The notes below the pieces were generated by a model. It did not search any database. It was given only the letters and a program-made list of their open reading frames with translations, and was not told the DNA's origin. Positions 1 through 6,694 of a stretch of 11,787 nucleotides of DNA are shown piece by piece. The position numbers were made by a program, and so were the translations under genes. Location: NCBI GenBank assembly GCA_002425305.1, contig DILZ01000136.1:21368-33154 (forward strand), given 5' to 3'. Positions within the stretch are counted from its first letter, which is position 1; every line of letters begins with the position of its first letter. Source of the DNA: Ruminococcaceae bacterium UBA5579. Its GTDB lineage: Bacteria > Bacillota > Clostridia > Oscillospirales > Ruminococcaceae.

Positions 1-1
1 G

Positions 2-79
2 TCGGGTTCGGGAAAAACGGGGGAGTATAACATATTTAAGGATACCAAGATGACCCCGCATTATAACAGCATTGCTTAA
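2..79 (+). CDS. C-terminal end of an unrecognised protein (cut by left edge)
   Basis: The second reading frame is open from the left edge to a TAA at 77-79 and gives 25 residues ending in KMTPHYNSIA. The stop lies 7 nt before a strong hairpin terminator, which is what one expects at the end of a real gene. The other forward frames give shorter or less convincing tails (one stops at 30). The family is not recognisable from so few residues. A GSGKT string at the start looks like a Walker A motif, but it sits at the extreme C-terminus and is probably coincidental. Confidence 0.4.
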   Translation, partial: SGSGKTGEYNIFKDTKMTPHYNSIA

Positions 80-86
80 TAACAAG

Positions 87-125
87 AAATGACCGCAGCT
101 ACAAAAATCTGCGGTCATTTTGTTG
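87..125 (+). terminator. Intrinsic terminator, 12-bp stem
   Basis: A perfect 12-bp inverted repeat (AAATGACCGCAG at 87-98 and its complement at 109-120) encloses a 10-nt loop. The 3' arm ends in ATTTTGTTG, a short T-rich run. The A-rich 5' arm would also give a T-rich tail on the minus strand. It probably terminates the gene ending at 79. Confidence 0.7.
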
Positions 126-284
126 AAGCATATTAAAAAATCGCCTTTGCTGGGAACTAACGCTTCATCCAATTCCGCTACATCTATATGCAAAATATCA
201 ACCTATTATATTTGAGTATAGGAAAAACTGTAACATTTTCTAAACTTCACTAAAAAAACGAGGGTGAATTTTGACTTATAGACC

Positions 285-313
285 TTGAAATAATTGTCGA
301 TTTATGTTATAAT
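285..313 (+). promoter_or_regulatory. Promoter of the Kiwa-like operon
   Basis: TTGAAA at 285-290 is separated by 17 nt from a perfect TATAAT at 308-313, preceded by TG at 305-306 (extended -10). The predicted start of transcription is near 320, leaving a leader of about 77 nt before the ATG at 397. A TTGACT at 271-276 is too far away to be the -35. The rest of 121-284 is AT-rich and shows nothing further. Confidence 0.75.
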
Positions 314-396
314 GAAATATAAAAGACAAAATTTGGATAGTCACTTTTAAGAGGCTGCCTCGTGTAATTTTATTGTTAAAAATAAGGAGAATTAAA

Positions 397-1332
397 ATGT
401 CATTAGAGTTGGTAAGAAACATTTTTTCAAATATGAGTTCTTGTAATTCATGGGAGCTTATGTTGCTTCAAATAAATACTAGTGTTCGTAACGGAACCAA
501 TTATTTTGCTAGGGCGATTAGCTTAACCCCTAAAGAGGAGTTTATGAATTTTATATCTGAAGTTTCTGCTATTCACTCCGATAAAAACAAGGGGTTACTG
601 TGTAAATATCAAAATATTATGAATTATGATGGCACTATGCTTGAGCAAACTATTTATAAAATTAATTCTAAAAGTAAACTAATCCACGAAGAGTATGATG
701 CGTTAATTTCATCATTATCCAATCCTGACCATGAAGTTGATACGCTTAGTAAGAATTTCCAGGCATACGCACTAGTAGGGACATTATATGATGGGAATGT
801 TGAAATATCCATAAAAATGATTTCTATGAGAACTCCAATTACAACAATAAAAAAGAAAAACTATTTGTTTAATGGAAACGGGGAGTTTGTAAAAGCACCG
901 AAACATATGTTGTCTTTGCGAACAACAATTGATGTTTTGATATACGGCGAAGATGTCTATATGCTAGGTTTTGAAGGAGAAAAGCTTTTCAACATGGAAC
1001 GCGCCTATAAGAATATATGCACATGTAAGGTGGAAGAAATGAAATCTCTTTCGTTAATGACCGATTTTGATGCGTTTAAGTCGATTGCAGTTAGCGGATA
1101 TAATCCCAGAAGATTTGGTGCGTTTAATGACAAAAGACTGGAACACATGTGCGTGCCATCAAAAAGGAAGATTATCGCAAAAGAGTTTGGGCTCCCCTTG
1201 GTTGGTGATAAAATCGACACAACAAAAAAAGGTGTAGCAGAACGGCTCATTAAATTACTATGTAATAGAGGAATGCACGACCCATTCAATAATAAACCTG
1301 TTGAGGTTGCTGGGGCTAAAAAATGGGAGTAA
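397..1332 (+). CDS. kwaB: KwaB-like DUF4868 protein (Kiwa-type anti-phage module)
   Basis: A 311-residue soluble protein with no signal peptide or membrane segment. I start it at ATG 397, 7 nt after AAGGAGA at 384-390, rather than at the upstream TTG 373, which has no ribosome binding site. Residues about 122-207 show the pattern I associate with DUF4868/KwaB: a KMISMRTPITTIKKKNYLF strand region, then LRTTIDVLIYGEDVYML, then GEKLFNMERAYK. The C-terminus (about 262-311) has a helical LIKLLCNRGM segment followed by a basic VEVAGAKKW end, as in that family. KwaB in Kiwa is the DNA-binding effector held by the membrane protein KwaA. The next gene, 21 nt away, encodes a small membrane protein, which supports the assignment. 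It is AT-rich compared with the minus-strand genes at 2053-2865. The exact subfamily is uncertain, since no alignment could be run. Confidence 0.7.
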   Translation: MSLELVRNIFSNMSSCNSWELMLLQINTSVRNGTNYFARAISLTPKEEFMNFISEVSAIHSDKNKGLLCKYQNIMNYDGTMLEQTIYKINSKSKLIHEEYDALISSLSNPDHEVDTLSKNFQAYALVGTLYDGNVEISIKMISMRTPITTIKKKNYLFNGNGEFVKAPKHMLSLRTTIDVLIYGEDVYMLGFEGEKLFNMERAYKNICTCKVEEMKSLSLMTDFDAFKSIAVSGYNPRRFGAFNDKRLEHMCVPSKRKIIAKEFGLPLVGDKIDTTKKGVAERLIKLLCNRGMHDPFNNKPVEVAGAKKWE

Positions 1333-1353
1333 TATTGGGGGAGGTAATTCTGA

Positions 1354-1914
1354 GTGTCCTTTATATTTTCACTATCTTTATATATTACTTCTTTTTTCCC
1401 ATTATGGATATCGGTATTATTTCTTGACATAAAAAACATCTGTCAAACTAAAGAGAATTTGTGCACAGAAATAATCGGAGTAATTTGCATAATAATTTTT
1501 AATGCAATAGGCATCGTCGTCATTCTATGCAAGTTTAAAAAGTCGAATGATGAAATCGGTGAAATAGATAAAATGACTGCCGCAAAAGAACAGAAAACGA
1601 TTTCTTCTGAATATCTTCTTTCGTACATTCTGCCATTGTTTGCTTTTGATTTTACCGCATGGGATGGAGCGGTTCTATTCTTGGTTTATTTTATTGTGCT
1701 AGGCTACCTGTGTATAAAACACAATTATTTTAGTGTCAATATCTTTCTTGAGCTACTTGGATATAGTTTTTATTATTGCGTTCTCGAAAAATCGGACGGG
1801 AAAGGAATCGAATATTTTGTTATCAGTAAAAACAAACTAAATACTGAAGTAGGAAAAATGGTTCATCTGGCTTCGATCAACAATGAATATAAATTGCATT
1901 TAGAAACACAATAA
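1354..1914 (+). CDS. kwaA: Small multi-pass membrane protein, KwaA-like
   Basis: A 186-residue protein starting at GTG 1354, 9 nt after a strong GGGGGAGG at 1337-1344 and 21 nt after the KwaB-like gene, so the two are surely co-transcribed. Hydrophobic segments lie at about 4-24, 39-60, 86-100, 105-122 and perhaps 127-144, giving four or five membrane passes. A charged loop sits at 61-83 (KFKKSNDEIGEIDK), and a polar tail of about 40 residues follows. Conserved-looking blocks are SLYITSFFPLWI near the N-terminus and EYLLSYILPLFAFDFTAWD in the middle. KwaA is the membrane sensor of Kiwa. I identify this protein by size, topology and pairing with a DUF4868 protein more than by sequence. It lies after its partner, whereas kwaA usually comes first. 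It could instead be an unrelated membrane partner. Confidence 0.55.
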   Translation: MSFIFSLSLYITSFFPLWISVLFLDIKNICQTKENLCTEIIGVICIIIFNAIGIVVILCKFKKSNDEIGEIDKMTAAKEQKTISSEYLLSYILPLFAFDFTAWDGAVLFLVYFIVLGYLCIKHNYFSVNIFLELLGYSFYYCVLEKSDGKGIEYFVISKNKLNTEVGKMVHLASINNEYKLHLETQ

Positions 1915-1919
1915 AAACG

Positions 1920-1953
1920 CAAAGGGTGCTTTTTACAAGCACCTTTACATTTT
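1920..1953. terminator. Hairpin terminator between converging operons
   Basis: GGTGCTT at 1925-1931 pairs with AAGCACC at 1937-1943 across a 5-nt loop. It is flanked by TTTACATTTT on the plus strand and by CTTTGCGTTTTT on the minus strand. It sits just after the membrane protein gene and before the end of the minus-strand gene at 2053, so it may serve both directions. The remainder of 1954-2052 contains only a weaker stem (TGCTT/AAGCA near 2030). Confidence 0.6.
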
Positions 1954-2052
1954 AATATATACCTTGTCGTGACGCAGCTAGAGGGCAATGTCGCGATAGG
2001 GGATTAATTCCACATAAATAGCCATTATGCTTGAAAAAGCACATAAGCGTGT

Positions 2053-2865
2053 TCAAATTAAACCTCCGAAATCTTCTTTCAGCTTTTCGGATATGTTCTC
2101 AATATTCGGCTTCGCGCTGTCCAAGTTGTTTTCTTTGTTTGCAGTAGCGCGGGCGAAAAACTCCTCGAGCAGGGACATTCGCTCCGCTCTTTGAGCAGCA
2201 AAATCCTTGGTCATTTGCTCGTGTTCCTTTTCTGTGCGACCGGCACATTTAACTTTGAGATACTCCATAATCAGCTGCGTGTACAGATCATCTTGATCAA
2301 CATAATTTCCCGCTCCGCCGAGTGGGTTCACATAACCAGACAGACCGTCGCCTGTATCCAACTTGTACAAATAGCCCTTGTGATTTGCGTTGAACGGCAT
2401 TACTCCAAACATATTTTCGACCTCGTCAAGCGAAAAAACGTTCAAATATGCCAAGTCCAGCATAAAATTGCCGTACTCCTCGTGGGTGAAGCTGCACGCG
2501 CTCAAAAAATCAAGATCATATCGCGAGCTGAGCCACTCCATTTGTTCGTCGGTGATCTCGTGGGTGGGCGTGCGGCTGTTCGCGTCGATCCCCTCCGCCT
2601 CGAGCTGCTTTTTTACCTTTGAAAGCGCGTTTCTGTTCACTCTGTAGCCCTCGGGCGTGCTTGCGTCGTTAGTGTAAAGGCGTTCGCTCGTCCACCTGCT
2701 TGGCGCGTCGTAACGCTCGGTTTTGTCGGCGTATTCGCCATTAAAAAGCGTGCCCTCAAAGGAATTGCTTTCATCGCCGATTTTCCGAATGTCCGCCTCG
2801 TTTCTTCTCGCGGAAACCTCGCCGAGGAATGTAAAATTTACGACTGTTGCAGCACTGATGTTCAT
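2053..2865 (-). CDS. Soluble paralogue A of the sigma-linked membrane protein; function unknown
   Basis: A 270-residue protein with a perfect AGGAGG at 2873-2878, 7 nt before its ATG. There is no signal peptide and no membrane segment. The N-terminal 70 residues are polar and probably flexible. Residues about 71-237 match the extracytoplasmic half of the membrane protein at 3806-4684. By my count 64 of 85 residues are identical over positions 100-183, including PTH.IT.EQMEWL, YDL.FLSACS, LNVFS, ENM.GVMPFNANHKGYL and the GYVNP string. The last 30 residues are charged and helical. I do not recognise the family and find no catalytic motif. The gene lies 39 nt after a more divergent paralogue and is probably its operon partner. 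Base composition is richer in G+C than the neighbouring Kiwa-like and ApeA-like genes. It could be a secreted or cytosolic decoy or ligand of the membrane protein, but that is only inference. Confidence 0.8.
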   Translation of the reverse strand: MNISAATVVNFTFLGEVSARRNEADIRKIGDESNSFEGTLFNGEYADKTERYDAPSRWTSERLYTNDASTPEGYRVNRNALSKVKKQLEAEGIDANSRTPTHEITDEQMEWLSSRYDLDFLSACSFTHEEYGNFMLDLAYLNVFSLDEVENMFGVMPFNANHKGYLYKLDTGDGLSGYVNPLGGAGNYVDQDDLYTQLIMEYLKVKCAGRTEKEHEQMTKDFAAQRAERMSLLEEFFARATANKENNLDSAKPNIENISEKLKEDFGGLI

Positions 2866-2904
2866 AATAAAACCTCCTCAAAATAAAATAATAATGCAAA
2901 TAAT

Positions 2905-3555
2905 TTAACCAAACAGATCCTCCATCAGTCCGATGTAAAGCTCTTGAAAATCAATGAGCCGCTGGGTGGCTTCGATGTACCTTAAGTCCTCGTCCTGACG
3001 GCGGCTTGGGTCATTATACTTTTCCCGAAAATAGTCAACAACGGTCTTTTGTTTTGACATTATTTTGCGAAGATTTTCAATATAATTCCCTGACGGCTTT
3101 TCGATGTCAAAAAGCAACATTCCATTACGGTTGCAGTGGGTTGGGATTACCCCGACGCCAATATTCTCCGATTCATCGGGAGAAATTACTCCAAGGTAGG
3201 CGAGGTCGGCGCGGAAATTATATGTGTCCAACGGACTGGCGGTGCTATTATAAATAGCGTCAAGGTCGTGTCTGGAACGCAGCCACTCCTTTTGCTCGAT
3301 CGTCAAAGAATGTGAAGGTTCACGGTTTTTCACATCAACTCCCATATTTTCGAGAAATTTGACCGCTTTCTTTACGGGGCTTTCTCCTGTCCAATCCCAT
3401 AACCACTTTTCGGGAGCGACACTCAGAAGATCATCATTACAACTTTGCACTGCACCGGAAAGAACGTCCGCAAACGAATTCTCGGCGCTTGGTTTAGCCG
3501 CGTATCGAGCAGAAAGCAAATCGCGCGTGCTGCTTTGCGTTATATAATTTATCAT
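2905..3555 (-). CDS. Soluble paralogue B, divergent member of the same family
   Basis: A 216-residue protein. ATG 3555 is preferred to an in-frame GTG at 3564, because AGGTGG sits 5 nt before the ATG but overlaps the GTG. It has no signal peptide or membrane helix. Residues about 58-150 align with the domain shared by the two neighbouring proteins: SH.LT.EQ.EWL.S..DL at 81-99, DLAYLGV.S.DE.EN at 117-131, GV.P at 135-138, and a G-x-L at 145-147. The FLSACS and FNANHKGYL blocks are replaced (IYNSTASPLDTYNF and HCNRNGMLLF), so this copy diverged earlier than the other two. The C-terminal 60 residues are charged and helical. It is probably transcribed together with the gene at 2053-2865. Function is unknown. 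Confidence 0.75.
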   Translation of the reverse strand: MINYITQSSTRDLLSARYAAKPSAENSFADVLSGAVQSCNDDLLSVAPEKWLWDWTGESPVKKAVKFLENMGVDVKNREPSHSLTIEQKEWLRSRHDLDAIYNSTASPLDTYNFRADLAYLGVISPDESENIGVGVIPTHCNRNGMLLFDIEKPSGNYIENLRKIMSKQKTVVDYFREKYNDPSRRQDEDLRYIEATQRLIDFQELYIGLMEDLFG

Positions 3556-3602
3556 AACATCCACCTTTCCTTACACATATTTTGAAAAATTTCCCTTTCT
3601 AT

Positions 3603-3631
3603 TTTATACTTCCGTTTCGGAAGACGATTAG
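3603..3631 (-). promoter_or_regulatory. Inverted repeat next to a possible -10 for the two soluble paralogues
   Basis: CTTCCG/CGGAAG (3609-3614 and 3618-3623, 3-nt spacer) is a perfect palindrome directly upstream, on the minus strand, of TATAAAAT at 3608-3601. The position 17 nt upstream of TATAAA (CTAATC) is a poor -35, so the promoter may need an activator or an alternative sigma factor. A regulator operator overlapping the spacer is the simplest reading. Confidence 0.35.
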
Positions 3632-3731
3632 GGATAGAAACTAATTGGGAGAATGAACATTTGTTGATTTTCTACAATTTCCCCACGGAAATTATGTTCA
3701 AATTCACTCGTTTTAAGGTTTAAATCTTCTT

Positions 3732-3766
3732 GATGGAAGCTATTATGAATAAGAATAGCCCCCATC
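3732..3766 (-). ncRNA. Stable RNA hairpin in the gap after the membrane-protein gene
   Basis: Read on the minus strand, GATGGGGGCTATT pairs over all 13 positions with AATAGCTTCCATC, using two G-U wobbles, around a 9-nt loop. On the plus strand the same positions would be A-C mismatches, so the structure favours minus-strand RNA, the sense strand of the surrounding operon. No T-run follows, so it is not a typical terminator. It may be a processing or stability element. Confidence 0.35.
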
Positions 3767-3805
3767 AAAGACGGGAGCTGGTTATTATAAATACAGTGTC
3801 TGCTT

Positions 3806-4684
3806 TTAATAGTTAATATTTTGTATAGTGACGGCGGGATTAGAAGTGTCGAAAGCATTATCGTTTTTGGGAGAACCCTTATCGAAAATATACTCAATAA
3901 CAGAAAGGCACTCACACCGCTTATCGGCAAGATCCTCCGCCATTTTGATATATTCATCTTCGGAAAGTCTGTTGTATTCGGATTTGAGATATTCCACTGC
4001 CAAACCTTTTTGCAAGTTCTTATTGTCGAGATAATTCTCCTCACCGCTGAACGGGTTCACATAGCCCGTTTTGCCGTCCTTAGTGTCAAGCGCGTACAAA
4101 TATCCCTTGTGATTTGCATTGAACGGCATAACTCCATACATGTTCTCAACGTCTTCAATTGAAAACACATTCAGTTTTACCAGATCCAGAATAAACTTTC
4201 CATACTCTTCGTTTGTAATGCTGCAAGCGCTCAAAAATTCAAGGTCATACTTGGATTTAAGCCACTCCATTTGCTCCTCGGTAATTTTGTGAGTGGGCAC
4301 GGAGTTATCCGTAGAAATTTGATTTTTCACCTGAGACAGCATCGTATGGTTTACCGTATATCCTTTAAGTGAGTTGTCGTCAATTTTGTAAAGACCTTCG
4401 ACAATCCACATCCAACCCACCAGAAAAGTCATGAGCAAGATCAATATCGTGGTAATGATAACGCGCTGCTTTAAACTCAAACGCGGTTTGTTTTCAAAAT
4501 CATATGAGATTTTGACAATTTCCCTATGTTTGATCTTGTTCGTATTTCTTTCGAACCTCGCAAAAATACGCTTCATAGCGCGCTTATGTTTAAAGGAGAA
4601 TTTGTGCTCGGGAACGTTATCGATCGCGTCATAATCGAGCATTACTGCCTCTCTTAAAATTTCTCTGAACACGGTTTCATCCAT
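3806..4684 (-). CDS. Single-pass membrane protein coupled to a sigma factor (candidate anti-sigma/sensor)
   Basis: A 292-residue protein. Its ATG (4684-4682) lies inside the end of the sigma gene (shared ATGGATGA, 8-nt overlap) and follows AAGGGGG, so the two are translationally coupled. Residues 1-73 are basic and presumably cytoplasmic. The opening (acidic helix to about 20, then FSFKHKRAMKRIFARF at 29-44) resembles the short N-terminal module seen in many Clostridia proteins encoded next to sigma factors. One membrane helix lies at about 74-95 (IITTILILLMTFLVGWMWIV). The positive charge before it predicts N-in, C-out. Residues about 106-267 are the domain shared with the two soluble paralogues downstream. 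An anti-sigma role follows from gene order and topology; there is no recognisable zinc-binding HxxxCxxC motif. The lumenal or extracellular domain would then be the sensor. Ligand unknown. Confidence 0.7.
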   Translation of the reverse strand: MDETVFREILREAVMLDYDAIDNVPEHKFSFKHKRAMKRIFARFERNTNKIKHREIVKISYDFENKPRLSLKQRVIITTILILLMTFLVGWMWIVEGLYKIDDNSLKGYTVNHTMLSQVKNQISTDNSVPTHKITEEQMEWLKSKYDLEFLSACSITNEEYGKFILDLVKLNVFSIEDVENMYGVMPFNANHKGYLYALDTKDGKTGYVNPFSGEENYLDNKNLQKGLAVEYLKSEYNRLSEDEYIKMAEDLADKRCECLSVIEYIFDKGSPKNDNAFDTSNPAVTIQNINY

Positions 4685-5225
4685 GATTTTTCCCCCTTTC
4701 CTCAACAAAATTCCTTATTGCTTTTCGAGCCAAAGCCAATCGTTTAGTGGCAACAGTTAAGGAAATATTTAATCTTTGTGCGGTTTCGTCAATTGATAGA
4801 TCGAAAAAACAGTGCAGCACCAAAACATTTCGCTGTAATGTAGGCAGCTTGTTGATAAACGCAATGACTTCATCGCGGGATATTTTGTCGAAAAGAGCGT
4901 TTTCAAGGGAAATATTGGCATCCTTCAGCTGTTCGTACAACTGTTCCAACGGCATCTTATTCTTGGCGTTAAACATATCCACCGCGATGTTTCTCACGAT
5001 AACATCGACATAAGCAAGCCGCTTTTCGGAAGAAATTTTAAAAAACGCTTCGGGCTTGTCCACGAGCCGCGAAAAAGCTTCCTGCACAGCGTCCTCGGCT
5101 TCTTCGATATTATGTAATTTTGACAATGCAATGAAATACAAGCGGCTTTTGTTCTTTGCATAAAATTCGGCTAATTCATTCCGCTTATTCTCATTTTCAA
5201 TGACAGCGAAGGTCGCGTCGAACAT
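4677..5225 (-). CDS. ECF-like sigma-70 family RNA polymerase sigma factor
   Basis: A 182-residue protein of normal ECF length. Region 2 lies at about 18-86: it contains HNIEEAEDAVQEAFSRL (39-54), the core-binding and -10 recognition helix pattern. Region 4 lies at about 113-174: LPTLQRNVLVLHCFFDLSIDETAQRLNISLTVATKRLALARKAI, with the helix-turn-helix in its second half. The ATG at 5225 follows GGAGG by 10 nt. The downstream membrane protein overlaps the gene end by 8 nt, the usual arrangement for a sigma factor and its membrane regulator. It should direct RNA polymerase to its own regulon, perhaps including this operon. The family call is firm; the regulon and inducing signal are unknown. Confidence 0.88.
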   Translation of the reverse strand: MFDATFAVIENENKRNELAEFYAKNKSRLYFIALSKLHNIEEAEDAVQEAFSRLVDKPEAFFKISSEKRLAYVDVIVRNIAVDMFNAKNKMPLEQLYEQLKDANISLENALFDKISRDEVIAFINKLPTLQRNVLVLHCFFDLSIDETAQRLNISLTVATKRLALARKAIRNFVEERGKNHG

Positions 5226-5291
5226 AATATTATCGCCTCCGATTTTTTAGCAATATGTATTGTTTTGTGGCTGTCTGGGTGATTTTAAAAT

Positions 5292-5320
5292 TTTATAAAT
5301 TTATTGTACTATTTTGTTGA
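5292..5320 (-). promoter_or_regulatory. Weak candidate promoter for the sigma-factor operon
   Basis: On the minus strand TCAACA (5320-5315) is 17 nt from TATAAA (5297-5292), about 60 nt before the sigma start at 5225. The -35 matches only 4 of 6 consensus bases in a very AT-rich stretch, so chance is possible. No clear terminator for the preceding ApeA-like gene is visible in 5226-5354. Confidence 0.3.
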
Positions 5321-5354
5321 AAGTAATTGTGCCACTATAATTTTAAATCGCAAA

Positions 5355-6668
5355 TCACACTGTTGTCTTTTTCTTTGAGTACTTCAGTATTATTCCAGCA
5401 TCATCGTCAAATCCGCTAAACATAATACTTTTTTTACAATCAATAATATTATCAAGTGATATTCCAACAGCTGTATAAACGATTGTCAATAAAACAAATC
5501 GTAATATATGGATTGCTGAAAACAATTCATCGTTGGTAGGCTTTACATATTTTCTCGAGTTATAATGTGTGTAATAGTTCCTCATATTTGAAAAGCCTTG
5601 CGCATAATCTTCTATATTAGACTCAATCAATTCAAGAGCACCATTATATGTTGATAATATATCCTGATACCTATGTTTTAACTTGACGTCTTTTTCTTTG
5701 CTCTTGTTGTTTGGATCTTTTTTAGCAATTTCTTTCACTTCTTTATTTCTAAACGTATTTGAATATACCTCAATTGCTTGTGATAGGTTCAAAAAACCAT
5801 TTATTCTCGTTGAACGGTTGCAAACAATTTCATAGAATAATGTGGGAATCGGATTTGCGCTTTCATAGAGATGAAGCCATTTTTCCCATATTTTATGAAA
5901 TTGATCTTTAAAAATGGATGTATGTATAAAAAACGGTCTGTTTACCGTGGGAATATCCTCTTTATAGTTTAACCACAAATCGTATTTGTTATCATCGGCA
6001 TCTACTTCAAATTTGATTTCTCCAAACGAAATATACCCATTTCCAAAGAAAGAAAAGAGGCTTCTTGCCGCAGAAGTTTTTGCAACAGCTTCCATCACGG
6101 GCATAGCCACATCAAAGGAATACTCAATAACGGAAATAATATTGTGAATAAAACCTTTGACAGACCGGTGAACCCCAAATGTCTGATATAGATTTATCTC
6201 ACCGTATTTATCCTTTGCGATAATTGGTTTTGGAAAAGTATAATTCAACACACTTGGATTTTCTTTAGAAAGATATACATTAGGATTCAAAGGAGATTCT
6301 TTGGAGAACATATAATTTAAATCTTCGGTAGAAACAATAATCGTTTTAGCCATAGGAGTTGACGAAAAACAGCCACCAACAATTATCTCATTCGGAATGA
6401 TTAAAACAGAAATATAGTCATCTTCCATAGAATAGGACGTAGATTTTATATGGCATCCTATTAAGGTAGTTTTATTGCCGGACACATTCCCTAAAACAGC
6501 AAAATCATCATTCATCTCTTCCTTTCGGTATTGTTCCATCGGAAACTTTGCGTTCAGAATAATACTTCCATTTTCTTCTTGAAGAATACCGAGAAAAGCT
6601 ATATCTTTGCCATCCACTTCACATTTAAAGTCGGATATTTTATTAAGCAGATCTTTAACAGGATCCAT
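5355..6668 (-). CDS. apeA: ApeA-like HEPN protein (candidate abortive-infection RNase)
   Basis: A 437-residue protein whose ATG at 6668 follows GAGGTGA by a few bases, 26 nt after the specificity-subunit gene. The C-terminal third (about 290-410) is helical and holds the HEPN signature: R363-N-Y-Y-T-H368, an Rx4H motif, in the context NMRNYYTHYNSRKY, followed by a long hydrophobic helix (ELFSAIHILRFVLLTIVYTA). The N-terminal 280 residues look beta-rich and fit the ApeA N-terminal domain: an early GxxxL strand block, then GEINLYQTFGVHRS at 156-169 and a WLNYKEDIP region near 232-240. ApeA proteins are anti-phage HEPN ribonucleases reported to act on tRNA. Its position directly behind a restriction-modification pair suggests backup or suicide defence. 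The low G+C suggests acquisition from another source than the methylase. The HEPN call is firm; the ApeA subfamily is likely. Confidence 0.78.
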   Translation of the reverse strand: MDPVKDLLNKISDFKCEVDGKDIAFLGILQEENGSIILNAKFPMEQYRKEEMNDDFAVLGNVSGNKTTLIGCHIKSTSYSMEDDYISVLIIPNEIIVGGCFSSTPMAKTIIVSTEDLNYMFSKESPLNPNVYLSKENPSVLNYTFPKPIIAKDKYGEINLYQTFGVHRSVKGFIHNIISVIEYSFDVAMPVMEAVAKTSAARSLFSFFGNGYISFGEIKFEVDADDNKYDLWLNYKEDIPTVNRPFFIHTSIFKDQFHKIWEKWLHLYESANPIPTLFYEIVCNRSTRINGFLNLSQAIEVYSNTFRNKEVKEIAKKDPNNKSKEKDVKLKHRYQDILSTYNGALELIESNIEDYAQGFSNMRNYYTHYNSRKYVKPTNDELFSAIHILRFVLLTIVYTAVGISLDNIIDCKKSIMFSGFDDDAGIILKYSKKKTTV

Positions 6669-6694
6669 TCATTCACCTCATCTCCCGCTTTGTT

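Noticed and set aside
2..16. GSGKT string at the left edge as a Walker A nucleotide-binding motif
   Set aside because: Only about 20 residues follow before the stop, so no P-loop NTPase core could follow it; likely chance.
271..313. TTGACT at 271-276 as the -35 of the Kiwa-like operon
   Set aside because: The distance to TATAAT is 31 nt; TTGAAA at 285-290 has the correct 17-nt spacing.
2191..2647. Plus-strand open frames opposite soluble paralogue A
   Set aside because: They are antisense to a well-supported gene with a perfect ribosome binding site and conserved paralogues, and they lack start signals of their own.
3628..4044. Minus-strand open frame overlapping the end of the membrane-protein gene
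   Set aside because: It runs in another frame over the conserved domain of the membrane protein, has no ribosome binding site, and its composition looks random; the part in the gap is explained by the hairpin.
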